The position numbers and the translations under genes were made by a program. Shown piece after piece: positions 1 to 8,503 of a stretch of 34,425 bases of DNA. The first letter of the stretch is position 1; the number at the start of each line of letters is the position of its first letter. Below the pieces are notes generated by a model. It saw nothing but the letters and a program-made list of their open reading frames with translations. It was not told the DNA's origin and searched no databases. Source of the DNA: Lachnospiraceae bacterium (GTDB lineage: Bacteria > Bacillota > Clostridia > Lachnospirales > Lachnospiraceae); the NCBI GenBank assembly GCA_017520155.1, contig JAFXGR010000152.1, positions 1 through 34,425 of the forward strand. Direction: 5' to 3'.

Positions 1-143
1 AACAGTTCAGCCCATGACCAATCATTTACTGATTGGTCATGGACGAAAAGGTAAATGTTATTAAAGCGACACCCACCTTGCTGAAAGCAACTTTAAATGT
101 GGGTGTCGCCTGTAACAGGAAGCCGTAGGCTGAACTGTTACAG
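1..143. repeat. Branched inverted-repeat element (structured RNA or palindromic repeat)
   Basis: Several perfect inverted repeats are nested here. An outer pair joins 1-12 with 128-139 and may extend past the window start. A 13-bp hairpin joins 12-24 with 30-42 around a 5-base loop. An 11-bp hairpin joins 66-76 with 99-109 and holds a small inner hairpin (78-81 with 87-90). A 9-bp pair joins 110-118 with 135-143 and competes with the outer stem. The loop TTTAC (25-29) is complementary to GTAAA (51-55), a possible pseudoknot; TTAAAG (61-66) also matches CTTTAA (91-96). No T-run follows on the plus strand and no ORF is convincing. It lies upstream of the focA-like promoter, so it is probably not that gene's leader. 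It could be a non-coding RNA, or a MITE/REP-like repeat with terminal inverted repeats. I do not recognise a named family. Confidence 0.6.
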
Positions 144-170
144 AATTAAAAAGAGGATAAAAAAAGAGCA

Positions 171-199
171 TTGAAATAAGAGGGGTTCTTTGATAAAAT
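171..199 (+). promoter_or_regulatory. Sigma-A type promoter for the formate/nitrite channel gene
   Basis: A -35 box TTGAAA (171-176) is separated by 17 bases from a -10 box TAAAAT (194-199). A TG at 191-192 gives an extended -10. The predicted transcript start is near 206, leaving a leader of about 100 bases before the start codon at 307. Confidence 0.55.
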
Positions 200-205
200 A
201 GTGAG

Positions 206-232
206 GTTATAAGAAACAATTATTTTTATAAC
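206..232. promoter_or_regulatory. Dyad GTTATAA-N13-TTATAAC, operator candidate
   Basis: A perfect 7-bp inverted repeat (206-212 and 226-232) sits right after the predicted -10 box, at the expected transcript start. This is a usual place for a repressor site. AT-rich dyads arise by chance in such sequence, so the call is tentative, and no regulator is assigned. Confidence 0.25.
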
Positions 233-306
233 AGGGGATAAGTATTTTATCTGAACGAAGTAGGTTAATTGTTAATTACCAAAGATAAACAGAAAGGAAG
301 ATGCGA

Positions 307-1215
307 ATGAGACCTAAGACACCACCGGAATATGTGGAGGCCTATGTTAATGCCAGTGTGGTAAAAGCAAACCTTCCCGGGTACAAACTGTTGATTTTGG
401 GGATTATGGCAGGGGCCTTTGTGGCCATTGGGGCGGCCAGTGCCAGTGCAGCCTCCCATGGAATTCCTAACGTGGGCATTGCAAAATCTCTGGCTGGTAT
501 TGTATTTCCTATTGGAATGATGATGATTGTATTTGTGGGAGGAGAATTATTTACGGGAGATACGATGATGATCATGGGAGTCTTCCATAAACGGTTTTCT
601 TATGCAAAATATTTTAAAACTCTGGCCTGTGTTTACCTGAGCAATATGATAGGAGCCCTTATTGTTGCCGTTTTTGTGGTTTATTCAGGACAGCTGAAAT
701 ATTCTTCGGGAGCCCTTGGTGCTTATACCATTAAGGTGGCAGTAGATAAGATAAATGGAGAGTTTGTAAGTCTATTCTTTTCGGGGATTTTGTGCAACGT
801 GTTGGTTTGTGTGGCAGTGCTTATGTCCATGGCAGCTAAGGATGCAGCGGGAAAGGTATTCGGATTTTTGTTTCCCATTTTCGCCTTTGTTATTGGAGGT
901 TATGAGCATTGTGTAGCCAATATGTACTTTATTCCTGCAGGATTTTTAGCATCTTTAAATCCGGATTATTATGAAAAAGCTATGGAGTTATACGGTTTGA
1001 CATCAGAACAGATTGGAGGAATTAACTTCTCATCTATGCTTTTTAATAATTTATTGCCGGTAACTTTGGGAAATATGGTGGCGGGAATGTTCTTGATTTC
1101 CCTGCCTTTATACATCTTACATAAGGATGTGATTTTTAGAGATCCTACCCATAGAGAATATTTAAAAACAGAAAAACAAAATGCTGCCCAAGGGCAGGAG
1201 AAGCATAAAGTGTAA
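307..1215 (+). CDS. Formate/nitrite transporter family channel (FocA-like)
   Basis: Membrane channel of the FNT family, which moves formate, nitrite or related small anions as a pentamer. The protein (about 302 aa) has six hydrophobic segments. Family motifs are GELFTGD (about residues 79-85), GILCNVLVC (about 160-168) and GYEHCVANMYFIP, which contains the conserved gating histidine (about residue 201). The EHCVANM context is closer to FocA-type than NirC-type channels, so formate is the likeliest substrate by inference. The start at 307 is chosen because AAAGGA (293-298) lies 8 bases before it; ATG 301 is too close to that site. The charged C terminus is cytosolic. alaS follows after 17 bases, perhaps co-transcribed. 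No pyruvate formate-lyase gene is visible nearby. Confidence 0.9.
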   Translation: MRPKTPPEYVEAYVNASVVKANLPGYKLLILGIMAGAFVAIGAASASAASHGIPNVGIAKSLAGIVFPIGMMMIVFVGGELFTGDTMMIMGVFHKRFSYAKYFKTLACVYLSNMIGALIVAVFVVYSGQLKYSSGALGAYTIKVAVDKINGEFVSLFFSGILCNVLVCVAVLMSMAAKDAAGKVFGFLFPIFAFVIGGYEHCVANMYFIPAGFLASLNPDYYEKAMELYGLTSEQIGGINFSSMLFNNLLPVTLGNMVAGMFLISLPLYILHKDVIFRDPTHREYLKTEKQNAAQGQEKHKV

Positions 1216-1232
1216 ATTTAGGAGGAAAAAAC

Positions 1233-3884
1233 GTGAAACCATATGGAGTAAATGAACTAAGAAGAATGTACCTGGAGTTTTTTGAATCAAAGGAACATCT
1301 GGCAATGAAAAGCTTTTCTTTAGTGCCTCATAATGATAATTCCTTATTATTGATTAATGCAGGTATGGCTCCCTTAAAGCCTTACTTTACCGGACTTGAG
1401 GTTCCCCCAAGAAAGCGTGTAACTACCTGTCAGAAATGCGTAAGAACAGGAGATATTGAAAATGTGGGAAAAACAGCAAGACATTTAACCTTTTTTGAAA
1501 TGCTGGGAAATTTCTCCTTTGGAGATTATTTCAAAAAGGAAGCCATTGAATGGAGCTGGGAGTTTTTAACACAAGTAATTGGCATGGAGCCTGAACGTTT
1601 GTATCCTTCCATTTATTTTGAAGATGATGAGGCTTTTGAAATCTGGAACAAGGTAATTGGAGTTCCGGCAGAAAAGATCACAAGATTTTATCGTGATGAA
1701 AACGGAAAATGTGATAACTTCTGGGAGCATGGTGCAGGTCCTTGCGGTCCTTGTTCTGAAATTTATTACGATCGTGGTAAAAAATACGGTTGTGATGATC
1801 CTAACTGTAAAGTGGGCTGTGAATGTGACCGTTTCATGGAAGTATGGAACAATGTATTTACCCAGTTTAACGGAGACGGAAATGGTAATTATGAAGAATT
1901 AGCCAATAAAAATATTGATACAGGAATGGGATTAGAGCGTCTTGCAGCAGTAGTACAGGATGTTAATTCCGTGTTTGATATTGATACCATGAAAGCTATT
2001 CGTGACAGAATCTGTGAGATTGCCGGAGTAACTTACCAGACAGATGAAGTAAAGGATATTTCCATTCGTCTTATTACAGACCATATCCGTTCCTCTACCT
2101 TTTTGATTTCTGATGGGGTAATGCCCAGTAATGAAGGAAGAGGCTATGTTCTTCGTCGTTTGATTCGTCGTGCTGCAAGACATGGAAGACTTCTGGGAAT
2201 TAAAGAACAGTTTTTGGCCAACTTAAGTCAGACAGTAATTGCAGAATCTAAGGATGGATATCCGGAATTAGAGGAAAAGAAAGCCTTTATCTTAAATGTA
2301 TTGACTCAGGAAGAAAGTAAGTTTGATAAGACCATTGATCAGGGGCTTGCCATTTTGTCTGAAATGACAGAAGAGATGAAGAAAGAAGGAAAGACTCAGC
2401 TTAGCGGGGAAGACGCCTTTAAATTATATGATACCTATGGATTCCCATTGGATCTTACCGAGGAAATTTTGGCAGAAAGTAACTTTACCTTAGATGAAGA
2501 AGGCTTTAAGGCTGCTATGCAAAAGCAGAGAGAAAAAGCAAGAAGTGCCAGAAAGGTAAGCAATTACAGTGGAACAGATGCTACGGTTTATGATGAAATT
2601 GATCCCTCTGTTACCACAACCTTTGTAGGCTATGATCGTATGAGTCATAGTTCTAAAGTAACGGTACTTACTTCAGAAACAGAGATTACAGAAGCCTTAA
2701 GTGATGGGCAGACAGGAACCATCATTGTAGAAGAAACACCTTTCTATGCTACTATGGGTGGACAGAATGCGGATATTGGTGTTATTACCGGTCCGGAAGG
2801 TGAATTTGCAGTAAAAGATACCGTGAAATTATTAGGAGGAAAGGTTGGTCATGTAGGTCAGATCACCAGAGGAATGATTAAGACAGGTGATATGGTACAG
2901 CTTCAGGTAGCAGACGAAACACGTAAGGATACCTGTAAGAATCACAGTGCTACCCACCTTCTTCATAAAGCCTTACGCGAAGTTCTTGGCACTCATGTAG
3001 AACAGGCAGGATCCTTTGTAGATGATAAGAGACTTCGTTTTGACTTTAGTCATTTTACTGCCATGACAAAAGAAGAGCTGCAGAAGGTAGAGGATATGGT
3101 AAATGAAATGATCGAAGCTAATCTTTCTGTAGTTACAAGAGAAATGAGCATTGAAGATGCGAAAAAAGAAGGAGCTATGGCCCTCTTTGGAGAAAAGTAT
3201 TCTGAAAAGGTTCGTGTTGTCAGCATGGGAGATTTTTCTATTGAATTATGCGGTGGTACCCATGTAAGCAATACAGGAGTAATCGGAAACTTCAAGATTG
3301 TAGCAGAAAATGGTGTGGCAGCAGGAGTTCGTCGTATTGAAGCTATCACCGGAAAAGGGGTAACTGCATATTATAAGGAAATGGAAAAAGGATTGGAACA
3401 GGCAGCTAAGCTGTTAAAAACCACTCCCCTAAAGGTAAGTGAAAAGATTGAACATTTACTGGCTGAATTAAAAGCGCTCTCTTCTGAGAATGAATCCATG
3501 AAATCTAAATTGGCTAAGGATGCTCTGGGAGATGTTATGGATCAGGTAAAAGAAGTGAAAGGAGTAAAATTACTGGCAACTTCTGTAAACGGTGTGGATA
3601 TGAATGGTCTTCGTGAGCTTGGTGACCAGCTGAAGGAAAAGTTGGGTGAAGGTGTTGTTGTGCTTGCTTCTGACTGTGATGGTAAGGTAAATCTTATGGC
3701 GATGGCTACCGAGGCAGCATTGAAAGCCGGTGCTCATGCAGGAAACTTAATCAAACAGATTGCACCTATAGTTGGAGGAGGCGGCGGCGGTCGTCCCAAT
3801 ATGGCTCAGGCGGGAGGAAAAAATCCTGCAGGAATCAGTGAGGCTATGGAAAAGGCTGCTTCAGTATTAGAGGAACAGTTATAA
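1233..3884 (+). CDS. alaS: Alanine--tRNA ligase
   Basis: Charges tRNA-Ala with alanine in the cytosol. The 883-aa length is normal for full AlaRS. The N-terminal class II catalytic core carries CQKCVRTGDIENVGKTARH and the nearby FFEMLGNFSFGDYF. A Cys-rich insert (CDDPNCKVGCECD) follows at about residues 188-200. The editing domain has HSATH (571-575) and CGGTH (673-677), the zinc-binding set that clears mischarged Ser and Gly. A coiled-coil stretch and the C-Ala domain ending in a glycine-rich segment (GGGGGGRPNMAQAGG) complete the protein. The start codon is GTG, with AGGAGG at 1220-1225. No clear terminator follows; the next gene has its own promoter. Confidence 0.98.
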   Translation: MKPYGVNELRRMYLEFFESKEHLAMKSFSLVPHNDNSLLLINAGMAPLKPYFTGLEVPPRKRVTTCQKCVRTGDIENVGKTARHLTFFEMLGNFSFGDYFKKEAIEWSWEFLTQVIGMEPERLYPSIYFEDDEAFEIWNKVIGVPAEKITRFYRDENGKCDNFWEHGAGPCGPCSEIYYDRGKKYGCDDPNCKVGCECDRFMEVWNNVFTQFNGDGNGNYEELANKNIDTGMGLERLAAVVQDVNSVFDIDTMKAIRDRICEIAGVTYQTDEVKDISIRLITDHIRSSTFLISDGVMPSNEGRGYVLRRLIRRAARHGRLLGIKEQFLANLSQTVIAESKDGYPELEEKKAFILNVLTQEESKFDKTIDQGLAILSEMTEEMKKEGKTQLSGEDAFKLYDTYGFPLDLTEEILAESNFTLDEEGFKAAMQKQREKARSARKVSNYSGTDATVYDEIDPSVTTTFVGYDRMSHSSKVTVLTSETEITEALSDGQTGTIIVEETPFYATMGGQNADIGVITGPEGEFAVKDTVKLLGGKVGHVGQITRGMIKTGDMVQLQVADETRKDTCKNHSATHLLHKALREVLGTHVEQAGSFVDDKRLRFDFSHFTAMTKEELQKVEDMVNEMIEANLSVVTREMSIEDAKKEGAMALFGEKYSEKVRVVSMGDFSIELCGGTHVSNTGVIGNFKIVAENGVAAGVRRIEAITGKGVTAYYKEMEKGLEQAAKLLKTTPLKVSEKIEHLLAELKALSSENESMKSKLAKDALGDVMDQVKEVKGVKLLATSVNGVDMNGLRELGDQLKEKLGEGVVVLASDCDGKVNLMAMATEAALKAGAHAGNLIKQIAPIVGGGGGGRPNMAQAGGKNPAGISEAMEKAASVLEEQL

Positions 3885-3947
3885 AAAGCCGAAAAAGAGT
3901 ATAGTTAATAAAAATAGAAAAGAATTAAGAAAAATATGAAAAAGTAG

Positions 3948-3975
3948 TTGACGAAAAGCTATTTTTTGATATAAT
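3948..3975 (+). promoter_or_regulatory. Strong sigma-A promoter for rpsU
   Basis: TTGACG (3948-3953), a 16-base spacer, then a perfect TATAAT (3970-3975). The leader to the rpsU start is about 75 bases and contains a small stem TCAGTC/GACTGA (4013-4018 with 4034-4039) just before the ribosome binding site GGGAGG (4041-4046). Confidence 0.8.
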
Positions 3976-4058
3976 ATGATTTGTGCATGGTTATCATGTA
4001 AATAAACCCAAATCAGTCATGTTGCTAGGAAGGGACTGAAGGGAGGTTAGGGTGTAAG

Positions 4059-4235
4059 ATGTCAAACGTAATCGTAAAAGAGAACGAAACTTTAGATAGT
4101 GCGTTACGTCGCTTTAAAAGAAGCTGCGCAAAGGCTGGAATTCAGCAGGAGATTCGTAAGAGAGAACATTACGAAAAACCGAGCGTAAGACGTAAGAAAA
4201 AATCTGAAGCAGCAAGAAAACGTAAATATAACTAG
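4059..4235 (+). CDS. rpsU: 30S ribosomal protein S21
   Basis: Small basic protein of the 30S subunit. The 58-residue frame begins [20 protein letters not shown] and continues [20 protein letters not shown], ending in a Lys/Arg-rich tail ([15 protein letters not shown]). Length and sequence match the family closely. GGGAGG lies 12 bases before the ATG, and a dedicated promoter and terminator make this a one-gene unit. The yqeY gene that often follows rpsU is absent here. Confidence 0.97.
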   Translation: MSNVIVKENETLDSALRRFKRSCAKAGIQQEIRKREHYEKPSVRRKKKSEAARKRKYN

Positions 4236-4243
4236 TCAAATGT

Positions 4244-4272
4244 AAATCCCTGATAAATGTCAGGGATTTTAT
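4244..4272 (+). terminator. Rho-independent terminator of rpsU
   Basis: A 10-bp perfect stem, AAATCCCTGA with TCAGGGATTT, encloses a 6-base loop and leads into a short T-rich tail (TTTTATTTG). It begins 8 bases after the rpsU stop. Confidence 0.8.
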
Positions 4273-4337
4273 TTGTATATAAATGTTGATAAGCAGGCTT
4301 TTTTACATTGCAGTATTATTAATTAAAAGGAAACAAG

Positions 4338-5186
4338 ATGAATATGATAATCACAGTGATAGCTTTATTATTATTCTTTTTCATTATAATTATGGTTTTG
4401 GATGGAAATCGCTTTCGGGTAGTTTCCTATGAAATCAGTCATGAAAAAATTAAAAAGCCTTATACTTTTGTGGTATTGTCAGATCTTCACAACAAGGTAT
4501 ATGGTAAGAATCATGAAAAGCTTATTAGGGCCATTGAAAAGGAACAGCCTGCCGGAGTGTTGATTGCCGGAGATCTTCTTACGGCAAAACCGGGATACCC
4601 TCTTCATCTTGCTCTTGACTTATTGGAGCAGCTGGCCCCCAAATATCCCATTTATTACGGCATGGGTAATCATGAAGCAAGATTATTCCTTTATCCTGAG
4701 GTTTATGGCACTATGGGAGCCGACTATGAGGAAAAGTTAAAAGGCTTGGGGATTTCTCTTCTTCGAAATGAAAGCAGAAGCCTGGGAGAAGATTTGGTAA
4801 TTACCGGTCTTGATATGAAAAGAGAATATTATAAGCGATTTAAAAAGACAACCATGACCACGGAATATCTTAAGAAGACTTTAGGAGAAAAGAATAAAGA
4901 TAAATTTCAAATTTTACTGGCTCATCATCCCGATTATTTTCAGGAATACAGCAGCTGGGGGGCTGATTTAGTCTTATCCGGCCATGTCCATGGAGGGATG
5001 GTTCGCCTTCCTTTTTTAGGAGGAGTAATTTCTCCTGCACTTCGTCTGTTTCCCAAGTATGACGGAGGCAGTTTTGAGGAGAAGGAAAGCAGAATGATTT
5101 TAAGCAGAGGTCTTGGAATGCATACCATTCCTGTTCGCCTTTTTAATCCCGGGGAACTGGTGGTATTAAAGCTTTCTCCCACATAA
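4338..5186 (+). CDS. Membrane-anchored metallophosphoesterase (YkuE/LpxG-like)
   Basis: A 282-aa calcineurin-type phosphoesterase. One N-terminal membrane segment (about residues 3-21) anchors the catalytic domain, probably outside the membrane. The two-metal motifs appear in order: SDLHN (Asp49, His51), GD (78-79), GNHE (110-113), a histidine pair in LAHHPD, and GHVHGG (215-220). The layout matches the YkuE / LpxG-like family, whose members cleave phosphoester or pyrophosphate bonds in lipid or cell-envelope substrates. The actual substrate cannot be read from sequence. An AGGAAA ribosome site lies just before the ATG. It stands alone between the rpsU terminator and scpA; no clear promoter was found. 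Confidence 0.85.
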   Translation: MNMIITVIALLLFFFIIIMVLDGNRFRVVSYEISHEKIKKPYTFVVLSDLHNKVYGKNHEKLIRAIEKEQPAGVLIAGDLLTAKPGYPLHLALDLLEQLAPKYPIYYGMGNHEARLFLYPEVYGTMGADYEEKLKGLGISLLRNESRSLGEDLVITGLDMKREYYKRFKKTTMTTEYLKKTLGEKNKDKFQILLAHHPDYFQEYSSWGADLVLSGHVHGGMVRLPFLGGVISPALRLFPKYDGGSFEEKESRMILSRGLGMHTIPVRLFNPGELVVLKLSPT

Positions 5187-5348
5187 CAAAGGCTGGGATA
5201 TAACCGCTAAAGGGGTTAGGTTCGAATGGATGTTTCCTATTGCAAAAGGAACGGAAACTTTGTAAAATACCAAAGAGTATTTAAGAGAAAGGCTTTGTTA
5301 AAAAAGTCGGTAAAAGGTGAAAGTAAGAGCAAAGGAGAGGGGAAGAAA
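5187..5348 (+). other. Leader-like spacer before scpA with small stem-loops
   Basis: 162 bases without a credible gene. They hold several short dyads: GTTTCC/GGAAAC (5232-5237, 5253-5258), CTTTG/CAAAG (5258-5262, 5271-5275) and AAATAC/GTATTT (5265-5270, 5277-5282). The last two share bases and cannot form together. The scpA frame is open back to 5226 but that stretch is Lys/Arg-rich and unlike ScpA. No terminator for the upstream gene is visible. Confidence 0.3.
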
Positions 5349-6104
5349 ATGGCATTGGCTGTAAAATTAGAGGTATTTGAAGGACCCCTGGATTTGTTAC
5401 TACATTTGATTGATAAAAATAAGGTAGATATTTATGATATTCCTATTGTGGAAATTACAAAGCAGTATATGGAATATATTAAGCTTTTAGAAGGTGCAGA
5501 TATGAACGTCATGAGTGAATTTTTAGTTATGGCGGCAACTCTTCTTGATATTAAGTGTAAAATGCTGCTCCCCAAAGAAGAAGGGGAGGATGGACAGGCG
5601 GAAGATCCCAGAGAAGAACTAGTACAAAAGCTTTTGGAATATAAGATGTATAAGTATATGTCCTTTGAATTAAAGGACAGACAGTTGGACGCAGAGCGCT
5701 TTTATTATAAGAAATCTACCCTGCCGCCGGAAGTTATGGCCTATCAGCCACCGGTAGATATGGATCAGCTTCTTGAGGGAATTAATCTGGGAAAACTTCA
5801 TGAGATTTTTAAGGCAACCTTAAAAAGGCAGGAAGATAAAATTGATCCCATTCGAAGTCAATTTGGAAAGATTGAAAAAGATGAGATTAATATGGATGAA
5901 AAGCTGGCATTTATTCAGAATTATATCAGAAGTCACAGACAGTTCAGCTTTCGGAAGCTGTTGGAAAAAAGTTATAATAAAATGGAAATAGTGATTACCT
6001 TTTTAACTATACTTGAGTTGATGAAGGTGGGCCAAATCACCATTTCTCAGGAATCGCTGTTTGACGATATTATGATTACATCAAATGAATTAGTTGCCTT
6101 GTGA
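5349..6104 (+). CDS. scpA: Segregation and condensation protein A
   Basis: Kleisin subunit of the bacterial SMC condensin, which compacts and segregates the chromosome. The 251-aa product begins MALAVKLEVFEGPLDLLLHL, the typical N-terminal SMC-binding helix. It continues with a charged middle region and ends in a winged-helix that binds the other end of the SMC dimer (MEIVITFLTILELMKVGQI...). The start at 5349 is preferred over the longer open frame from 5226: AAAGGAGAGGGG sits directly upstream and the family begins here. scpB lies immediately downstream, the usual pairing. Confidence 0.95.
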   Translation: MALAVKLEVFEGPLDLLLHLIDKNKVDIYDIPIVEITKQYMEYIKLLEGADMNVMSEFLVMAATLLDIKCKMLLPKEEGEDGQAEDPREELVQKLLEYKMYKYMSFELKDRQLDAERFYYKKSTLPPEVMAYQPPVDMDQLLEGINLGKLHEIFKATLKRQEDKIDPIRSQFGKIEKDEINMDEKLAFIQNYIRSHRQFSFRKLLEKSYNKMEIVITFLTILELMKVGQITISQESLFDDIMITSNELVAL

Positions 6105-6205
6105 TAAATCCTTTCCCGGGCATCTTTAGAAATACAGATGTGGGTAATTACGGTTTAATAAAGAAAGAAATAAGAAGCAAGCAAAATAGGCTGGAGAAGA
6201 AAAAT

Positions 6206-6775
6206 ATGGAAAGAGAAAAGCAGGAAGCAGTTCTTGAGGCAGTATTATTTACCATGGGAGAATCTGTAGAACTGGGGAAATTAGCAGAAGTAATCGGAGA
6301 GTCCAAGGAGAATACTAAGGCTATATTATATGAAATGCAGGAAAAACTGAATCAGTCAAATCGGGGAATTTCTCTTATGGAGTTAGAAGACTCTTTTCAG
6401 CTGTGTACCAAAAGTGAAATGTATGAGTATTTAATTAAAATAGCTAAGAGTCCCAGAAAATATGTGCTTACAGACAGTGTGCTGGAAACTCTTTCTATTA
6501 TCGCTTATAAACAGCCGGTTACAAGATCAGATGTGGAAAAAGTAAGAGGAGTAAATTGTGATCATGCTATCAATCGACTGATTGAGTTTAATTTGGTCAC
6601 TGAGCTGGGGAGACTGGATGCTCCGGGACGTCCCTTACTGTTTGGAACCACAGAAGAGTTTTTAAGAAGGTTTGGAATAAATTCTTTAGAGGCATTGCCT
6701 AAAATGAATCCTATGCAGGTAGAGGAGTTTAAACAACAGGCTTTACAGGAAGTAGAATTACAGTTGGGAGTATAA
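6206..6775 (+). CDS. scpB: Segregation and condensation protein B
   Basis: Winged-helix dimer that binds ScpA and regulates SMC condensin. The product is 189 aa and shows the family hallmark SVLETLSIIAYKQPVTRSDV (about residues 92-111) followed by VRGVNCDHAINRLIEFNLVTELGRLD. The start at 6206 follows GGAG at 6193-6196 and matches the expected N terminus (MEREKQEAVLEAVLF). An upstream GTG at 6101 overlapping the scpA stop would add 35 unrelated residues. The next start codon (6777) lies just after the scpB stop, so the following ABC gene is probably in the same operon. Confidence 0.95.
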   Translation: MEREKQEAVLEAVLFTMGESVELGKLAEVIGESKENTKAILYEMQEKLNQSNRGISLMELEDSFQLCTKSEMYEYLIKIAKSPRKYVLTDSVLETLSIIAYKQPVTRSDVEKVRGVNCDHAINRLIEFNLVTELGRLDAPGRPLLFGTTEEFLRRFGINSLEALPKMNPMQVEEFKQQALQEVELQLGV

Positions 6776-6776
6776 T

Positions 6777-8499
6777 ATGTTTCGTTTATTTCGTTTTTTA
6801 AAAGGTTGAAAAGGAGAGCTTTTTAGGCCCTCTTTTTAAATTTTTTGAAGCCACACTAGAGCTTTTTGTGCCCCTGGTGGTGGCTTCTTTAATTGATGTG
6901 GGGATTGGAGAGGGACGGATTTCTTACAGTGTAAAGATGTTTTTCTTCCTCTTTTTGCTAGGAGCTTTGGGACTGGCATTTTCTCTTACGGCACAATATT
7001 TTGCAGCGAAAGCAGCGGTAGGATTTGTAAAGAAAATAAAACAGACATTATTCTCCCATATACAAACTTTATCTTATACGGAAATTGATGAATTAACAAC
7101 TTCATCCTTAATTACCGGAATGACCAGTGATATGAATCAGGTGCAGTCAGGAATGAATATGGCATTACGTTTGCTCCTTCGTTCTCCTTTTGTAGTTGGT
7201 GGCGCTTTTTTCATGACCTGGTTGATAGATCCTAAAGTGGCAAAGATTTTCGGATTTACCATATTGGGGCTGATTATTGTAGTGTTTGGGATTATTTTTC
7301 TTACCGTACCCTTGTATAAAAGTGTACAGCAGAAGCTGAATCGTGTTTTGGCATCTTGTAGAGAAAATCTTTTAGGGGTGCGTGTAATCAGAGCCTTTGG
7401 GCTGGAGGAAAAAGAAAGTAATGATTTTTGCTCTCGTCAGCAGGAGTTAACCGCTACACAAAAATTTGTGGGAAATATTTCCGGGCTTTTAAATCCCTTG
7501 TCCTATACCGTAATCAATTTGGGAGTGGCACTTTTGATTTGGAAGGGAGCCATTCAGGTGGAATATGGAATTCTTACCCAGGGAGCTGTAGTGGCCCTGT
7601 ATAATTATATGGCACAGATTTTAGAGGAATTGGTAAAGCTGGCCAATACCATTATTTTGCTCACCAAAATGATTGCCAGCGGAAACAGAATACAATCGGT
7701 GTTTGAGCTTCAGTCCTCTCAACAGTACCCGGAAGAAACAAAGAAAAAAGCAGACCGCAAAAAGTCCCTGCTTTGTGTGGAACAGGTAGGACTTCGCTAC
7801 CGTGGTACGGGAGATGATGCCTTAAAAAATATCAGTTTCTCTGCTGAAAAGGGAGAAATAATAGGGATTATTGGAGGAACAGGCTGTGGAAAGACCTCCT
7901 TAGTCAATCTTATTTCCCGGTTTTATGATGCTTCAGCGGGAGAGATTTTTTTAGAGGGAATTAAGATAGAAGACTATAAAAAAGAAGACATAAGAAAAAA
8001 GGTGGCGGTGGTCCCTCAGAAATCTGTTTTATTCAGAGGAACCATCAGAGAAAATCTGCTTTGGGGAAATGAGCAGGCTGAGGAAAAAGAGTTGTGGGAA
8101 GCCTTAAGAATTGCCCAGGCAAAAGAAATTGTAGAAGGAAAAGAACAGGGACTGGAGACTTTGGTGGAACAAAACGGAAGAAATTTATCCGGTGGTCAAA
8201 GACAACGTTTGTGTATAGCCAGAGCTTTAGTAAAAAAAGCAGATATTTTAATTTTAGATGACAGTTCTTCCGCCTTGGATTATGCCACAGATGCAGCACT
8301 GAGAAAAGAATTGTTGGAAATGAAGGATCGTCCTTTAATTATTATTGTTTCTCAAAGAACAGCCTCCCTTAAGGATGCCGATCGTATTCTGGTGTTGGAA
8401 GACGGACAGGAGGTAGGTTATGGAAGTCATGAAGAATTATTATCCCACTGTGAAACCTACCGGGAAATCTACCAGTCTCAGTATAAAAAGGAGGAATAG
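6777..8499 (+). CDS. ABC exporter subunit with degenerate ATP site; apparent N-terminal frameshift
   Basis: Membrane plus ATPase half-transporter, partner of the next gene. The main frame is open from 6802, but its first start codon is GTG 6868, which lacks a ribosome site and would remove the N-terminal part of membrane segment 1. ATG 6777 has a good site (GGGAG, 6766-6770) and encodes MFRLFRFLKG, then TGA at 6807. The main frame resumes in register as ESFLGPLFKFFEATLELFVP, the usual family start. One base too many, or two too few, near 6802-6807 explains this. The ATPase part has Walker A GGTGCGKTS and intact LSGGQ. Walker B reads ILILDDSS, with Asp for the catalytic Glu, and the switch His is Gln (SQRTAS). 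These are typical of the non-catalytic half of heterodimeric exporters (BmrC, TM287 type). Substrate unknown. Confidence 0.85.
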
Positions 8500-8503
8500 G
8501 CAG

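Noticed and set aside
5200..5245. tRNA-like T-loop (GGTTCGAAT) before scpA
   Set aside because: The bases around it do not form a T stem, and no acceptor or anticodon arm is present.
5226..5348. N-terminal extension of ScpA from 5226
   Set aside because: The extra 41 residues are Lys/Arg-rich and unlike the family. A strong ribosome site lies just before ATG 5349.
6101..6205. scpB start at GTG 6101 overlapping scpA
   Set aside because: It adds 35 residues with no family similarity; ATG 6206 has its own ribosome site.
6795..6826. T-TTA-AAA slippery heptamer as a -1 programmed frameshift site for the ABC gene
   Set aside because: The heptamer is real (6797-6803), but the -1 frame meets TAG at 6824-6826. 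The exporter frame needs a +1 (or -2) shift.
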